A DNA stretch of 64,000 nt, taken from positions 28,163,315 through 28,227,314 of the forward strand of contig OZ024794.1 in NCBI GenBank assembly GCA_964017045.1, read 5' to 3'. A program made the position numbers and the translations under genes. Positions 24,746-36,205 of this stretch are shown piece by piece (within the stretch, counting starts at the first letter, position 1; the number at the start of each line of letters is the position of its first letter). Source of the stretch: Omphiscola glabra (taxonomy: Eukaryota > Mollusca > Gastropoda > Lymnaeidae). Below the pieces are notes generated by a model. It was given only the letters and a program-made list of their open reading frames with translations. It was not told the DNA's origin and ran no database searches.

Positions 24746-25841
24746 AAATAAAGTAATAGACATTTCTAGGACTTTTTAACATCAGCTCTATAAAATAGGG
24801 TCACATTTTATTAACAATCTTGCCACATTACTTTTCCCACAAATTTTTTTTTTTTTTTTTAAATTCAGTCATTTTGTCTTTTAACAGAAATTTCATAATT
24901 ATGTAATTATTGTAAATTTAACAATGTATTTCTTATATTTATATTAAAAATAAATCTTATTGAACCTAGTGCGGCATCTTCCACCAGAGAGGTAAAGAAA
25001 TATTTTGTGGATGACATTTATTGCACACAACACAATGTTTTTTCCTTCTCAAACATTGTAATTTTCTCCCGAAAGTAAGATGTTTACACTTGTAGATTAA
25101 TGTACAATGTAGTAGTTTTTTTTTTTACTATTAATACAAGACCATATTTTCATTGAGTCAATACATTTATTTATATAGCTTGAAAATTATGTTTAAGATT
25201 TAATGAATGATATTAAAATTTATCATATCAAAATGCAAAAACAATGTATCTAACGGTACATCAAAATATCTTGATCATTTTTAAAGGAAATATAAAATTG
25301 TCCAATAGTTTCCAAAATAGGAAAAAAATGTAGAAACCTTTCCCTTCAAATTCATACATAAAAGTTAAATGTATTTGTGTATTTTTCATTTTCAACATTA
25401 TTTTTTTAAAAAGTAAAATCAACTTTTTCCCCCCATATAAAGGGAGATTGCCCAAGAGGTCATTAGTGACCATCCAATTGTTTAATCCATTTCATTTGAC
25501 GCACTTTCATTATGGCATCCCTGACAAAGAATTGCAGCTCAATACAATTTCTTACATTTTGAAAAACTGCTCTCAGTGCAATGATTTTTAAGTTCAGGCA
25601 CAGACGGCAGAAAGTTATAATTATGCAAAAACGATAAATGTCATAAAACCTTATATTATTACCAGTTTCTACATTTCTATCTTAGCAATGTTCTTCCCTT
25701 CAGGGAAGCAGACAAGTATAAAGAAAGAAGAACTAAATGATGTATGCTGTGGACAGAAAATTATGTTACGAGACGATTCAAAGTTAGCAAAAATTTCATA
25801 TAATTGCACAAATCTTATAATTAAGTAGCCACCACACTTAC

Positions 25842-25953
25842 TTTTTTTTTTACCCTTCTTTCGCTGAGCAGCTATTCTTGCCAGTGTATTAGCATAGAAA
25901 ACCATTTGAGCTCGAATCACATCACATTCCAAAACTGGAATTCTTCTGAACAA
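25842..25953 (-). CDS. Array exon V62 (last)
   Basis: 112 nt. Starts LFRRIPVLECDVIRAQMVFY and ends in a Lys run (RKKGKKK). The donor AAA/gtaagt follows a ten-A run. Candidate selector at 26029-26042 (aagcccctttgtt). Confidence 0.85.
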
Positions 25954-26106
25954 CTGTTTAGTTTGTTTTTTTTTTAATAAAAAACTGTGCATTTTATGTT
26001 GCATCAAAGAAAAGCAACTTATATTATAAGCCCCTTTGTTAAAGTGGTATCAACAACAACCACATTTCTTGTGCTTATATTGATGAGGGAAATAGATAAA
26101 CTTTAC

Positions 26107-26218
26107 CTGCCAGTCTGGCATTAGTTCTCATCCAAGACACTCTTCTAGAAGAGCGAGCTCTGAAAATCTCTGCTACATGGTCAGAATCATACCGAAGGAT
26201 AGGTATGTGCAAAAACAA
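26107..26218 (-). CDS. Array exon V61
   Basis: 112 nt. LFLHIPILRYDSDHVAEIFR then ARSSRRVSWMRTNARLA. His replaces the usual Arg at position 4. Donor gtaaag. Candidate selector at 26272-26285 (atgcccttctttag). Close relative of V58. Confidence 0.87.
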
Positions 26219-26521
26219 CTGTCAAAAACAGCTAAAGATAGTCAAGTAATTCAATAAAATATAACTTTTAGATGCCCTTCTTTAGTACTGAGGTTTTTAA
26301 GTAGCAGTCTTTTAAGAGCAAATCTTTCTATATTTAATGGTCATAATAAACTGCCATAAATTATGACAGTGCACGACAAGTTTCCTTTCCATTTTCATGT
26401 GCTCAATGCAACAGAAACGCAGACTACACTTAATGCACCAAATGGAGGATTTTATTCAACAAAAAAAAAACAACTAAATAAACAGCTAGCCACTTTCTCA
26501 TGAGACATCAAGTAAACCTAC

Positions 26522-26627
26522 CTCTATGAAGACGATTTTTATATGACCTTCTTTCCTTTGCACGCTGCCACATTAGCAAAATAGTTTTCTCTTTTGCAAA
26601 TATCAGCAATGGAAGGCGAAAGAACAA
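26522..26627 (-). CDS. Array exon V60
   Basis: 106 nt. LFFRLPLLIFAKEKTILLMW then QRAKERRSYKNRLHR. Donor gtaggt. Candidate selector at 26698-26708 (ataaagagcca). Confidence 0.87.
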
Positions 26628-26794
26628 CTGTTTGCAAAGATGTTTGTTTTCAGTGTTATTCACCTCATATATAGGTGTTACAGAACATTTGTTTAAATAA
26701 AGAGCCAAATTTCCACTTCAGAATTTGGTGACAATTTCCTCTTATTCTTGGGGAAGAAATGTAACTTAATTGATATTTTAATCTGCTTTCATAC

Positions 26795-26906
26795 CTGTTA
26801 TCCTAAGATGTTCTCGCATTCTGTATCTCCAATTTTTTGACCTTATACTCATGATCAATGAAGTGCGCTCTATGTTAAATTTCAGTACTGGAATTCTTGT
26901 GACAAG
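26795..26906 (-). CDS. Array exon V59
   Basis: 112 nt. LVTRIPVLKFNIERTSLIMS then IRSKNWRYRMREHLRIT. Donor gtatga. Candidate selector at 26997-27014 (agagcccaggtgaaatg), which carries parts of both docking halves. Confidence 0.87.
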
Positions 26907-27148
26907 CTTTTTTATTAAAAAAAAAATTTAGGTGGTTCACTTTTAATGACCCAATTTAGGATATAGTCTATGCAACTAATAGAAACTTACATTTTTAGAG
27001 CCCAGGTGAAATGCATTAGGACTAAGACATGTTTTCCTTCTATTTAATGCCTACATTACTTTTGACGAATGATCCTAAAGGTACTAGAAATGTAAGAAAT
27101 CACACATTTCCATTTTAAAAATTAACTGAAAATGATAGCTCCTACTAC

Positions 27149-27260
27149 CTCTTAATCGAGTGTTTGTTCTCATCCGTGAAATTCTTCTAGCAGATCGAGC
27201 TCGAAAAATCTCTGCCACGCCATTTGAGTTGAATCGCAGAATAGGCAATCGTATAAACAA
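27149..27260 (-). CDS. Array exon V58
   Basis: 112 nt. LFIRLPILRFNSNGVAEIFR then ARSARRISRMRTNTRLR. Donor gtagta. Candidate selector at 27314-27332 (gaaaggtgctgcagtgaac), one of the longest matches to the GGTGCTGTGGTGAAC half. Confidence 0.88.
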
Positions 27261-27313
27261 CTAGTAGGCAAATTCAATTCATTATATTTAAATATATAAT
27301 TATCTAGCTTGTG

Positions 27314-27332
27314 AAAGGTGCTGCAGTGAACC
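27314..27332 (-). promoter_or_regulatory. Selector candidate for V58 (GGTGCTG class)
   Basis: The + strand aaggtgctgcagtgaacc matches ttggtgctgtggtgaaac with few changes over 18 positions. Confidence 0.72.
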
Positions 27333-27540
27333 AGAAAAGTAAAGCATCTTAGTAGAAACAGACCACTTTTTGAAGAAACAGAACAATAAAATATAATTAT
27401 CTTTCTGAAAAACTTTAAGTGAATGCTTGAAATTATTTTTAACCTATTTAAGTGTAAACCACACAATTGAAATAAAGAGTTTATTGCACTTTGAGTGAAG
27501 AGAAATGAGCTGAGTCAAGTAAGTTGTATGAAGAATTCTT

Positions 27541-27674
27541 GAGCCACAGGTAGAATGAACAATAGATTACAGCCATTAAAGCTTTTGTCACTGATTATAA
27601 GTACAGAGAGCCACAGGTAGAATGAACAATAGATTACAGCCATTAAAGCTTTTGTCACTGATTATAAGTACAGA
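27541..27674. repeat. 67-bp perfect tandem duplication
   Basis: Two adjacent copies begin gagccacaggtagaatgaac, at 27541 and 27608, in the V57-V58 intron. Their identity indicates a recent event. Confidence 0.95.
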
Positions 27675-27895
27675 GTCTTTCAAAAAGTATTTGGCCAAGT
27701 GATGACCAGGGAAAACTATTTTTTATATACTTTACCTAAGTCCTGTTTGATATATTTTAAGATAAAAAAAGGGGGGGGGGGGTGTTGTGGAGATGGTTTG
27801 CATACATTGTTGCACATAGAATCTTAATGGTATAGCTTATTAACCTTATAAATTTCAAATATTTTCAGTCACTAGTGCAACAAACACCTACCTAC

Positions 27896-28001
27896 CTTTC
27901 ATTTTTAGACGATTTTTATACCTTCTCTCATTTGCCCTCTGACTCATAACCAACTCAGTTCGCACCTTATCATATCGCAATAAGGGAAGATGCGAATATA
28001 A
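27896..28001 (-). CDS. Array exon V57
   Basis: 106 nt. LYSHLPLLRYDKVRTELVMS then QRANERRYKNRLKMK. His at position 4. Donor gtaggt (a second gtaggt follows 4 nt later; phase favours the first). Candidate selector at 28047-28061 (gagagcccttttgtt). Confidence 0.87.
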
Positions 28002-28548
28002 CTGTTCACAAAAATAAAGACTAATAAAGTTTAAATGAAAAAACTCGAGAGCCCTTTTGTTCTCTTATGGCCATTTTTTCTTATTTAAGTTGGACACAAA
28101 TGTCTACAACGAGTAATCACAATATTTAGCCATCCAATGTAAATAGCTTGTGGCTCTTATTTATATATATTTTATAAAAATAATTAAGTCTTGCTGTATT
28201 TATTTCATTTTACTGAATTCAACAATAAAACGTTAATTGGCAGTTACTAATATTGTATAAAATTCTTATATAGTGCAGAACTTTCATTTATAGAAGTTGG
28301 ATGAGACTAAATGGACAGGCCTTTCAAATTTAGGGCGAAAGTAAGGTGAACAGTAAAATGACAGTTGCCATAAGACAAAGGCTTCAGTTTATATACTTAG
28401 AGTAAATTTTTTAAACCAAAGAGACATTATCTTGAGTCACCACTGTACTTAAAAGAGAAAGATCATGTTTTCATAGAATTACTGCCTTTTTTTAACAAAG
28501 CTTTCATAGTGACAACTGTAAAATACTCTAGATGTTACATATCCTCAC

Positions 28549-28654
28549 CTTGAAAACGAAGACGTGCTTTATATCTTCTCTCCTTTGCTCTGTGACTCAT
28601 AATAATGGAAGCACGCTTCATATCATATCTCAATAGGGGGATGTGATAAATCAA
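28549..28654 (-). CDS. Array exon V56
   Basis: 106 nt. LIYHIPLLRYDMKRASIIMS then HRAKERRYKARLRFQ. Donor gtgagg. Candidate selector at 28700-28717 (tagagcccttctgattca). Confidence 0.88.
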
Positions 28655-28780
28655 CTGTATTGATAAACTCATACTTAAACTCATGCTGCATATCTAAACT
28701 AGAGCCCTTCTGATTCATTTTATATAAATTAAATGTTTTAATGCTTAGTTCTCTTGTCTAAAGCCAATTAATTTGCTTAC

Positions 28781-28886
28781 CTTTCTTCTTTACACCTTCC
28801 CAATACCGTCTTCCTTTAGCCCTCTTAATCATTAATGTAGAAGCCAACTCCATGTTATAACGCAGCAGTGGAAGGCGTGAAATCAA
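28781..28886 (-). CDS. Array exon V55
   Basis: 106 nt. LISRLPLLRYNMELASTLMI then KRAKGRRYWEGVKKK. Donor gtaagc. Candidate selector at 28940-28953 (caaagagcccttta). Confidence 0.88.
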
Positions 28887-29469
28887 CTACAATTTGTATT
28901 TTAACTGTATTTTTTATGCCATCTTTGATAAAATTATTCAAAGAGCCCTTTACAAATTTTCAGGATAAAACAAATCAAAACCAACAATAGGAAATGACAG
29001 TTTATAAGAGAGCAAGCAAAAACTAAGATATAACATAGCCCCCCCCCCCCCCCCCCAATATTTCAAAAGCTTAAAAAAAATTCTTGAAAATTACAGAGAG
29101 ATGGAGACCTTGACAATTACGGGAGGATGTAGACAATTCTGAACAAAATATTAAACTTAAACATAGTTTAAAAATTATACCATCCAAATAATGAAGCTTT
29201 CTATTCAAGTGTAAGTCATTTCGTACTGAAGATGATCACATGATCCAAAACAAATTAAATGGAATAAAAGAATGTTATTATGACAAATGTATTGGCCAAA
29301 AGACACATGAGATTAAAATCCTTGCATATGTCATAAGTTAACCAAAATATTTTTAAGGACACACCCAGAAAGCAAGAAAACTTGTATGACTAGATCAGAA
29401 CTCATCAGTTTTACTCATTCACAAATTAAACAAAATTTCTTTAACTTTAATAAGATTTTTAAGGCTCAC

Positions 29470-29575
29470 CTTTAGTCCGATAAGATTTTGTATTTTTCCT
29501 GTCCTGAGCATTTTTCACTAAATAGTAGCTTGCAATATCAACATTATACTTCAAGATGGGCACTCTAGAAAACAA
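29470..29575 (-). CDS. Array exon V54
   Basis: 106 nt. LFSRVPILKYNVDIASYYLV then KNAQDRKNTKSYRTK. Donor gtgagc. Candidate selector at 29847-29860 (ggctgtggtgaaca). Confidence 0.88.
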
Positions 29576-30147
29576 CTGCTCATCACAGTAGGAGGAACGT
29601 GATGTATATGATATTTAATATCATATGGACAATGAAGAGTATACAAGTTTCGCAAATTACACCCCCCAAAAAAAAAAAGAAAAAAAAATGGAACAAGCCA
29701 ACTGAATCTTTTACTTTAAAAAATGTAAATTATTCAGATGCCTGTACTATTCTATTGTTAGCCTTTTTGCAATAGAACAATACCAAATAATTATTAGGGG
29801 TGAGCAGTTTTTGTTACTTGTCCATTGGGAGTATCTCTTATTGTGTGGCTGTGGTGAACAATGAGTGTATTTTTAAGGATCTTCAACTAAAAAACAAGCC
29901 TTGAAAGTTTTGAAATACATTGTTATATCCTGAAAATACCACTATTTCAAATTTTAATTTTACCCCAATTAGTGTACACATCTCACTATTTGACTTAAAA
30001 CAAGAAAAGATGAATAATCAAGAAAATTATAGAAATAATTTTTCAACTGACTTACCTGTAAACTTAGAACATCACAGAGTGAACTCCTTAATAATAAATG
30101 CACCTCTAAAATAACTTAGAAGCAACCCAAAATGTACATATACAAAC

Positions 30148-30253
30148 CTGTGCATAAGCTCCACTTCTTATTTTTTCTGTCCATTGCATTTTTTGCTAAA
30201 CACACCACAACTCTTTTAAGCCCGAGAGCCAGAATTGGAATTCGGAAGATCAA
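30148..30253 (-). CDS. Array exon V53
   Basis: 106 nt. LIFRIPILALGLKRVVVCLA then KNAMDRKNKKWSLCT. Donor gtttgt, non-consensus at +3. Candidate selector at 30310-30323 (aacgtggtgaaaca). Confidence 0.8.
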
Positions 30254-30421
30254 CTACAGAATATTGATTATGCATTATGTGGGGTTAAATGGGAGTAATT
30301 ATCTGCACAAACGTGGTGAAACAATATATATTAATCAGTTCTCTTTTTCAACTACTCCCATTCAAAATCATGGCCCTTGAGATCTTTTTCAAGATATTTA
30401 ACGACTGAAGCGTGGACTCAC

Positions 30422-30539
30422 CTTGCTTGTTGCGTAGTGTGCGTGTCGTATTATTGTATTTCCTGTCATGAGAGTTCTTTGCTAAGCTGTTCTCAAGATG
30501 ACGTAGACGATACTTTAAAATTGGTATTCTTCTTATTAT
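30422..30539 (-). CDS. Array exon V52
   Basis: 118 nt. IIRRIPILKYRLRHLENSLA then KNSHDRKYNNTTRTLRNKQ. Donor gtgagt. No clear selector seen upstream. Confidence 0.85.
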
Positions 30540-30867
30540 CTGTTTATTTTTTGTTACACAACCATGAAAGTTAAATTTAATAATGACCCATCCATTTCAT
30601 TCACAAAAGATGAAATTAAAGATGTCTATGGTGAAACAAGTTTATGAACTTTTAACCCATTGTAAGTTAAATGAAATGACTACAAAATTATTCTGAAATA
30701 TGTGAGCCACATGTGGAAGGCCAAATACTCATCCCTTATTTTTCCATTCAAGAATTTTTTTAACAACATGAAAACAAACATTTAATGAATAATAAAAGTG
30801 AGTGCATATGATGGGAACAAGTTCCATCTAGACATGACTCTTAAAGTTAAAATAATATTTTACAAAC

Positions 30868-30979
30868 CTTGCAAACGTAACATCCGCTTAATATGTGCTT
30901 TACGGTCCTTGGCATTCTTGGCTAAATATTCACATAAAACTAACTGATTGTATCTCAACACTGGCAGCCTTGTAATCAT
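30868..30979 (-). CDS. Array exon V51
   Basis: 112 nt. MITRLPVLRYNQLVLCEYLA then KNAKDRKAHIKRMLRLQ. Donor gtttgt. Only a weak selector candidate at 31049-31065 (ggttgccgggtgaaacc). Confidence 0.8.
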
Positions 30980-31178
30980 CTGATAAATTGAGGGGAAATA
31001 ACCGAATGGACATACTTTTTATAAAATTTATAAAAACATCAAGTTAAAGGTTGCCGGGTGAAACCTGCCAATTTTTAAGAGTTATTTCAGAACAAAGTTA
31101 TATATTGAATGAAAGTAGCCAAACACCATAAGCAAGTCATGGAGATAAATATACATGAAAGAGTTAGGTGTAACCTAC

Positions 31179-31293
31179 CTTGGTTGCGTTGCCCTTTTTT
31201 TCTACGAATTAAATAGGACCTGTCATGCACCGTTTTATTTAAATAAAAATCTGTTCTCTTATCAAATCTCAATAGAGGTAGACGGAAGTAAAG
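31179..31293 (-). CDS. Array exon V50
   Basis: 115 nt. LYFRLPLLRFDKRTDFYLNK then TVHDRSYLIRRKKGQRNQ. Donor gtaggt. No clear selector seen. Confidence 0.85.
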
Positions 31294-31407
31294 CTGTGAA
31301 GATTGTGCGCTTATGTTAATCAGTATTCTTTGATAGATGAAAATGGCAACAGTGGCGAAACAAACAAAATTCCTGCTCGAGAACTTTGCATTGTAAGGTC
31401 ACAGTAT

Positions 31408-31689
31408 GACCTTTGAAGAAATGTTTCAAATTTTCAGACCAGATAGTTAAAGATTATTAAGAATTCAAAAATGCCTCAAATAATATGGAAGAAATATTAA
31501 TTTAGAGATGACAATATTTTTATCAAATGTCTCTGTAACAATGACCTTTGAATGAATGTTTCAAATTTTTCAGACTAGTCAGATAGTTAAAGATTATTAA
31601 GAATTCAAAAATGCCACAAAGAATATGGAAGAAATATTAAGTTAGAGATAAGAATATTTTTATTAAATGCCTCTGTAACCATCTCTGAC
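31408..31689. repeat. 143-bp tandem duplication next to V49
   Basis: Two copies begin tgacctttgaa, at 31408 and 31551, and share taaagattattaagaattca. A third partial copy (ctgaccttt) coincides with the donor side of V49, so the duplicated unit seems to have reached the exon edge. Confidence 0.85.
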
Positions 31690-31792
31690 CTTTAAGTCTT
31701 CGATTGTAGTTATTCCTCCAAGTGGCTCGAGCCAAAAAAATTTCACTGAAGTATGTGTAATCATACCTCAAAATTGGTATCCGCCGAAAAAG
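31690..31792 (-). CDS. Array exon V49
   Basis: 103 nt. LFRRIPILRYDYTYFSEIFL then ARATWRNNYNRRLK. Donor gtcaga, unusual at +3. Candidate selector at 31887-31908 (taaagaagccttttggattt). Confidence 0.8.
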
Positions 31793-32025
31793 CTGATGAA
31801 GCAAAGTATTAGATAAAACAAATATAATTTATCATACCACGATGTCCTCAGAGCAAAACTTTTTCCAACTTCAGTTTAGAATTGCAATAAAGAAGCCTTT
31901 TGGATTTTACAATGCTGAGATTTTGTAGGTTGATTGTGTGATTTTAACTGTAACTTTTTACAATTTAACCTATTTATTTAAAACCACTGACGGCGCACTT
32001 TTAAAAAAGAAATGAATAACCATAC

Positions 32026-32137
32026 CTTTACTTCCCATCTTCTTTCGGTGGCGATAATGAATTTCAGCAGAGCGTGCTCTAAAAATAAGGCAGACCCTTT
32101 TCCCATCATGACATAGCAATGGTAGGCGAGAAAACAG
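32026..32137 (-). CDS. Array exon V48
   Basis: 112 nt. LFSRLPLLCHDGKRVCLIFR then ARSAEIHYRHRKKMGSK. Donor gtatgg; an earlier gtaaag would give the wrong phase. Candidate selector at 32237-32250 (ataaagagcccata). Confidence 0.85.
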
Positions 32138-32352
32138 CTGTTAATTACACAATATTTTTCAAATACAGATTCCTTGGTTTTTACCCCACTTTTATATGCA
32201 TTATAAACCAAGAATTTAAAAAATCAACTGAAACAGAATAAAGAGCCCATAAAACTTAATTGGACAAGACTTGGAGAAAAAATAAAACCAGAAATGAGCC
32301 AAACTATAAAAAAGTATAATACATCTGAATTTTCCACTCTATAAGCACTTAC

Positions 32353-32455
32353 CTTGCCTTTTCTTGGCTTCATATCTACGAGAAGTAGTATTGTAAGATA
32401 ACAGATGGGAGACTCGAGGCAAATTATACCTGAATAGGGGCATCCTTTTTAAAAG
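32353..32455 (-). CDS. Array exon V47
   Basis: 103 nt. LLKRMPLFRYNLPRVSHLLS then YNTTSRRYEAKKRQ. Donor gtaagt. Partial selector candidate near 32510 (ttagtgctggttgg). Confidence 0.87.
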
Positions 32456-32624
32456 CTAGAGATGAAGTATACCATCAAATTAGAACCAAAATTAAAATAA
32501 CATTTGAGATTAGTGCTGGTTGGAAACAAAATTTTGACCAAGTAACAAAGTAAGAGGTACTCTAGAAGCTACAAAGTTGGGTCTTGTGTTGAAACAATTT
32601 AAGTAGCGGTACTGATGAACTTAC

Positions 32625-32733
32625 CTCGTCTCAATGACCTCTTGGCTTCATAGCGAATCTCAGCACATCGGTTGCTGAAAGTAAGCTTCAAGCGAGCCAA
32701 GTTTTTACCCAGTATAGGAATGCAGGACAAAAG
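32625..32733 (-). CDS. Array exon V46
   Basis: 109 nt. LLSCIPILGKNLARLKLTFS then NRCAEIRYEAKRSLRR. Cys at position 4. Donor gtaagt. Candidate selector at 32813-32827 (attgctgtggggatg). Confidence 0.87.
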
Positions 32734-32956
32734 CTGTATGTAGTGCATGAAGACATTTGTAAATATCTATCAATAGTGTGTTTTGAAAAGCTTTAGTTTC
32801 AGAATAGGATAATTGCTGTGGGGATGACTGGAAGCTAATCATCTACATCAAATAAAATTATCTAGGAAACAAAGGCTGCCTCTACAAGAAGAAAAAACCA
32901 CGTTCCTGAATTCGACCTGAAGTAACATTAAATTTTTTTTTTTAAAAAGGGGTTAC

Positions 32957-33065
32957 CTTTCATTCTGGCTTTTCTGCTTTTATACCGGATGTCTGCAGTT
33001 CTTAAAGCAAAAGTAGACTCAAGTCTCAACATGTCTCGACATAAGATAGGACAACGTGAAACCAA
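32957..33065 (-). CDS. Array exon V45
   Basis: 109 nt. LVSRCPILCRDMLRLESTFA then LRTADIRYKSRKARMK. Donor gtaacc. No clear selector; the region upstream was enlarged by the foldback insertion at 33827-34268. Confidence 0.85.
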
Positions 33066-33826
33066 CTGTACAAATGTGATTTAAAAATCCCATGTGTCTT
33101 AAGGTGTATTTTAAATAGCATCATTGTGCAATAGAAACTAAAAAATTCTGATCATAATATCAAAATAAAATTCCCTAATTTTTTCTCTTTCCTGGGTGAA
33201 GTAGCACGTGTGCATTATAATTTTAAATATTCTTTGATTCAAAATATGAACATTAAAGCAATGTTCATTAAAAATGTGTGATTTCAAAAATCTCAACTTC
33301 ATTAAAATTCTTGTAAGCATTTTAGAAAGTTTTTTACCTGATGACAGGTTTTAACAATTGGGAAAAGAATATTTAAGTAGCAAAATAATACGCTGACATA
33401 TAAGTAGACCCCAAAATTTTTTTGGTGCTCTTGGTGATATTTAAAAACAAGCTTATCTTGAACTCCAGGTTCCTTGTAATTTTTTTTTAAAATGTCTGTG
33501 TGCAAATGCTATCTTGTGAAATGCTAGTAAAAAACAAGTAATTCTTGTTAGATTTTAATGATTTTTACATATTATTACCGGAACAACATTGACACTTTGT
33601 CTTCTGTTTTATTATCATGTGCCCATGAGAACAGCGTACACATTGAGGGATCATGTGTTAAGCTATGACCAAGATAATCTTGTTCCTTAACATATTTTGA
33701 AACAAAGGAATTTCATTACAACAGACAGGATATTTTTTGAGAATAGAGAACAAGATATGTTTTTTTTATTGATGCATGTGCTCATTCAATAAAGGCATGG
33801 TAAGGCACCTGTCCACATTTTTATAA

Positions 33827-34268
33827 GGCTGCACCTATAGGTACACGGGTACCAGAATTGAGAGTTTGGGATGAAAAAACGATTTAAAATATTATTGTTG
33901 GGTTTGTAAGACCAAATGAGGTATCAAATGAAAGATAATTGAATCTACTATACGTTTGTAAACTTAATTCTTCATTTTAACTAAAATAAACTACTACAAA
34001 TGACATCCGAATAGCCTTAGTCAAAATGGACCCGGACACGCAGCGCCGCCATTCGCACCCGGGTACCATTAAGCTCAATGCTATTCGGATGTCATTTGTG
34101 GTAGTTTATTTGAGTAAAACTGAAGAATTAACATTTCAAAGGTATAGTACATTCAATTATCTTTCATTTGATACCTCATTTGGTCTTACAAACCCAACAA
34201 TAATATTTTATATCATTTTTTAATCCCAACCTCTCAATTCTGGTACCCGTTTACCTATAGCCACTTCG
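33827..34268. mobile_element. Foldback element with 9-bp target duplication, copy 1
   Basis: It is a near-perfect palindrome: arms of about 190 bp around a loop near 34020-34080. The left arm includes gaggtatcaaatgaaagata and the right arm its complement. It is flanked by TTTTTATAA on both sides (33818-33826, 34269-34277). The 9-bp duplication points to a Mutator-like mechanism (inference). It sits between array exons V45 and V44. Confidence 0.88.
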
Positions 34269-34291
34269 TTTTTATAACAAGACAAACCTAC

Positions 34292-34424
34292 CAGGTCTGG
34301 GGTACTTAGCTGAAAGACCAAGCTTGCGGGCCTGCCTATCCTGATACCTGAACTCTGCAGCTCTAGCACAAAAATAAGATTCCAACTGAGGGAGAACCTT
34401 AATCAATGGAATTCGATTTATAAG
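34292..34424 (-). CDS. Array exon V44
   Basis: 133 nt, among the longest. LINRIPLIKVLPQLESYFCA then RAAEFRYQDRQARKLGLSAK and YPRP. Donor gtaggt, only 15 nt from the foldback target duplication. Candidate selector at 34479-34497 (ataaagagccaccttcttt). Confidence 0.86.
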
Positions 34425-35009
34425 CTGTTGAGAAAGCATTATGCTGATATTATTAGCTCTTTTAACATGGCATCAAAGATAAAGAGCCACCTTCTTTAGA
34501 TTTTATGAAGAAACTTTTTTATGAAAAATGAAGTTGTCAACTTTAAACCATTTGTAACAGCGCTTTCTAATACATGCATGGAGAAGAACTGAAACAAGAG
34601 CAAAAGTATTCTCGAACACTTGATACAAAAAACAGCTTAGTGAACTTAGTTGCCAATAGAAACAATGTCCCTTTGTATTAAACCATGAACAGAGTAATAA
34701 GCCATTGTCTAAATGGGGTGACAAGATCACACAAAATACTCAAATTTGTAATGAATTATCTCATTTCCTGTAACATGGATTTGCTTGAGTAATGACAAGT
34801 CGAAACCTAAAAAGCTATACCACTATCCCAATTATTTATTTAATTTTGATATTGTGTAAATAAGAAAAAATGCAAACTGTCAATTCAAAGCTACAGAATT
34901 TGTAGGCAGTACTTAAAAAGGATAAATAGCACATTGAAAAAAAGTATTTTAATAAATAATTTGTTCAAATGATTTAGATATTAATTAGGCTAAAGTAATA
35001 TAATGTCAC

Positions 35010-35115
35010 CTTTAATTCTACTTCGCAAGTCAAACAAACGCTTATGAGTTCGGGCCACAAAAATATTGCCTACTCTCCCCAAATCATATTCAAGTAGAGG
35101 AAGCCGCTGTACCAA
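35010..35115 (-). CDS. Array exon V43
   Basis: 106 nt. LVQRLPLLEYDLGRVGNIFV then ARTHKRLFDLRSRIK. Donor gtgaca. Candidate selector at 35195-35209 (atgctgtgttgaaac). Confidence 0.86.
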
Positions 35116-35332
35116 CTGCAGAGTAAAGATTGTACACTCAAATACAAGCTTAAACTAAAAAGTTTAAAATTTTACAAAAGAAATTAGAAACAAAATGCTG
35201 TGTTGAAACAAGCTTTCATTGCCAATATATTATAAGGAATGGCCAAAAGGATAAAAGACGCAAGATCTGACTGCCAAAATCTCTTTCACCAACTAAGGAA
35301 ACAGCAATATGCTGTAGTATTCTTAAACTAAC

Positions 35333-35456
35333 CTTTTTGGATCTCATTGTACAATGATCTGCGCTTTTGTGTGGATCGCCGGACTTTAACTGTTTGCATA
35401 AACAGCAATTCCAGACGCCGTTTATTGTAAGAAAGTAGGGGCAAGTGAAGCAAAAG
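35333..35456 (-). CDS. Array exon V42
   Basis: 124 nt. LLLHLPLLSYNKRRLELLFM then QTVKVRRSTQKRRSLYNEIQ, K. Donor gttagt. Candidate selector at 35528-35542 (atgctgtggtaaata). Sister of V41 (shared RRLELLFMQTV). Confidence 0.86.
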
Positions 35457-35596
35457 CTAAGAAAAATTTTGTAAAAGAATTGTTTTTCATATTTTAATGA
35501 ACGTAAATGTTTCTATAGGTGTTCTTTAATGCTGTGGTAAATAGAGCAAATAAAGATGCCCAATACAATTCAATGAGCTCTTCTTAATGGACTAAC

Positions 35597-35696
35597 CTTT
35601 TCTTTTGTGGAATGCTCTTCGAACTCGCACTGTTTGCATAAAAAGCAATTCCAAGCGGCGTAAACTAAAGCGTAGAAGAGGAAGTCGAGACACAAG
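35597..35696 (-). CDS. Array exon V41
   Basis: 100 nt. LVSRLPLLRFSLRRLELLFM then QTVRVRRAFHKRK. Donor gttagt, shared with V42. Candidate selector at 35760-35776 (attgctgtggtgaaata), a 13-base match. Confidence 0.88.
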
Positions 35697-35759
35697 CTGT
35701 CAGACAAATAATTAAAACAAAATACAAAGACCTCCAGAAAAGAAAACCATAGCTCCCAA

Positions 35760-35776
35760 ATTGCTGTGGTGAAATA
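35760..35776 (-). promoter_or_regulatory. Selector candidate for V41 (CTGTGGTGAAA class)
   Basis: The + strand attgctgtggtgaaata shares TGCTGTGGTGAAA with the complement of the docking site. It lies 63 nt upstream of the V41 acceptor. Confidence 0.75.
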
Positions 35777-35841
35777 TTCCTAATCCAGGACAAAATTTAA
35801 GAACGGTGAAATGGGAATTCATTACAAATTCCTAAACTTAC

Positions 35842-35959
35842 CTGGAATAAATTCATCTCGTCTCTTTCTTTCTCTGTACCTTTTGACTTTAACACGCTCC
35901 AGAAATATATTGCCTAATCGTGACATGCTATATGCTAACAGTGGAAGACGTTTAATCAA
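35842..35959 (-). CDS. Array exon V40
   Basis: 118 nt. LIKRLPLLAYSMSRLGNIFL then ERVKVKRYRERKRRDEFIP. Donor gtaagt. Candidate selector at 36008-36020 (caggtggtgaaag). Confidence 0.88.
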
Positions 35960-36105
35960 CTGCAAACGCAAAAAAGTAAATAGATATCCCAACAGTCAGT
36001 AAATTTTCAGGTGGTGAAAGAAAAGCCGGAAACAAGATTTATTATTAATAAATAGAGATAAAAACGAAGAAGGTCTGTAAAATAAAAATTGGCAAAGCAA
36101 CCAAC

Positions 36106-36205
36106 CTTTAAAGCCCCTTCTTCTAAGATTCTGTGAGCCACGAATGTTAAGCAGCCTAGCTGTTCTGTCATACTGATGGCGAAGAATTGGCATTCTAGAC
36201 AATAA
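36106..36205 (-). CDS. Array exon V39
   Basis: 100 nt. LLSRMPILRHQYDRTARLLN then IRGSQNLRRRGFK. Donor gttggt is weak. Only 50 nt separate its acceptor from the V38 donor, and no selector fits there. Confidence 0.8.
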
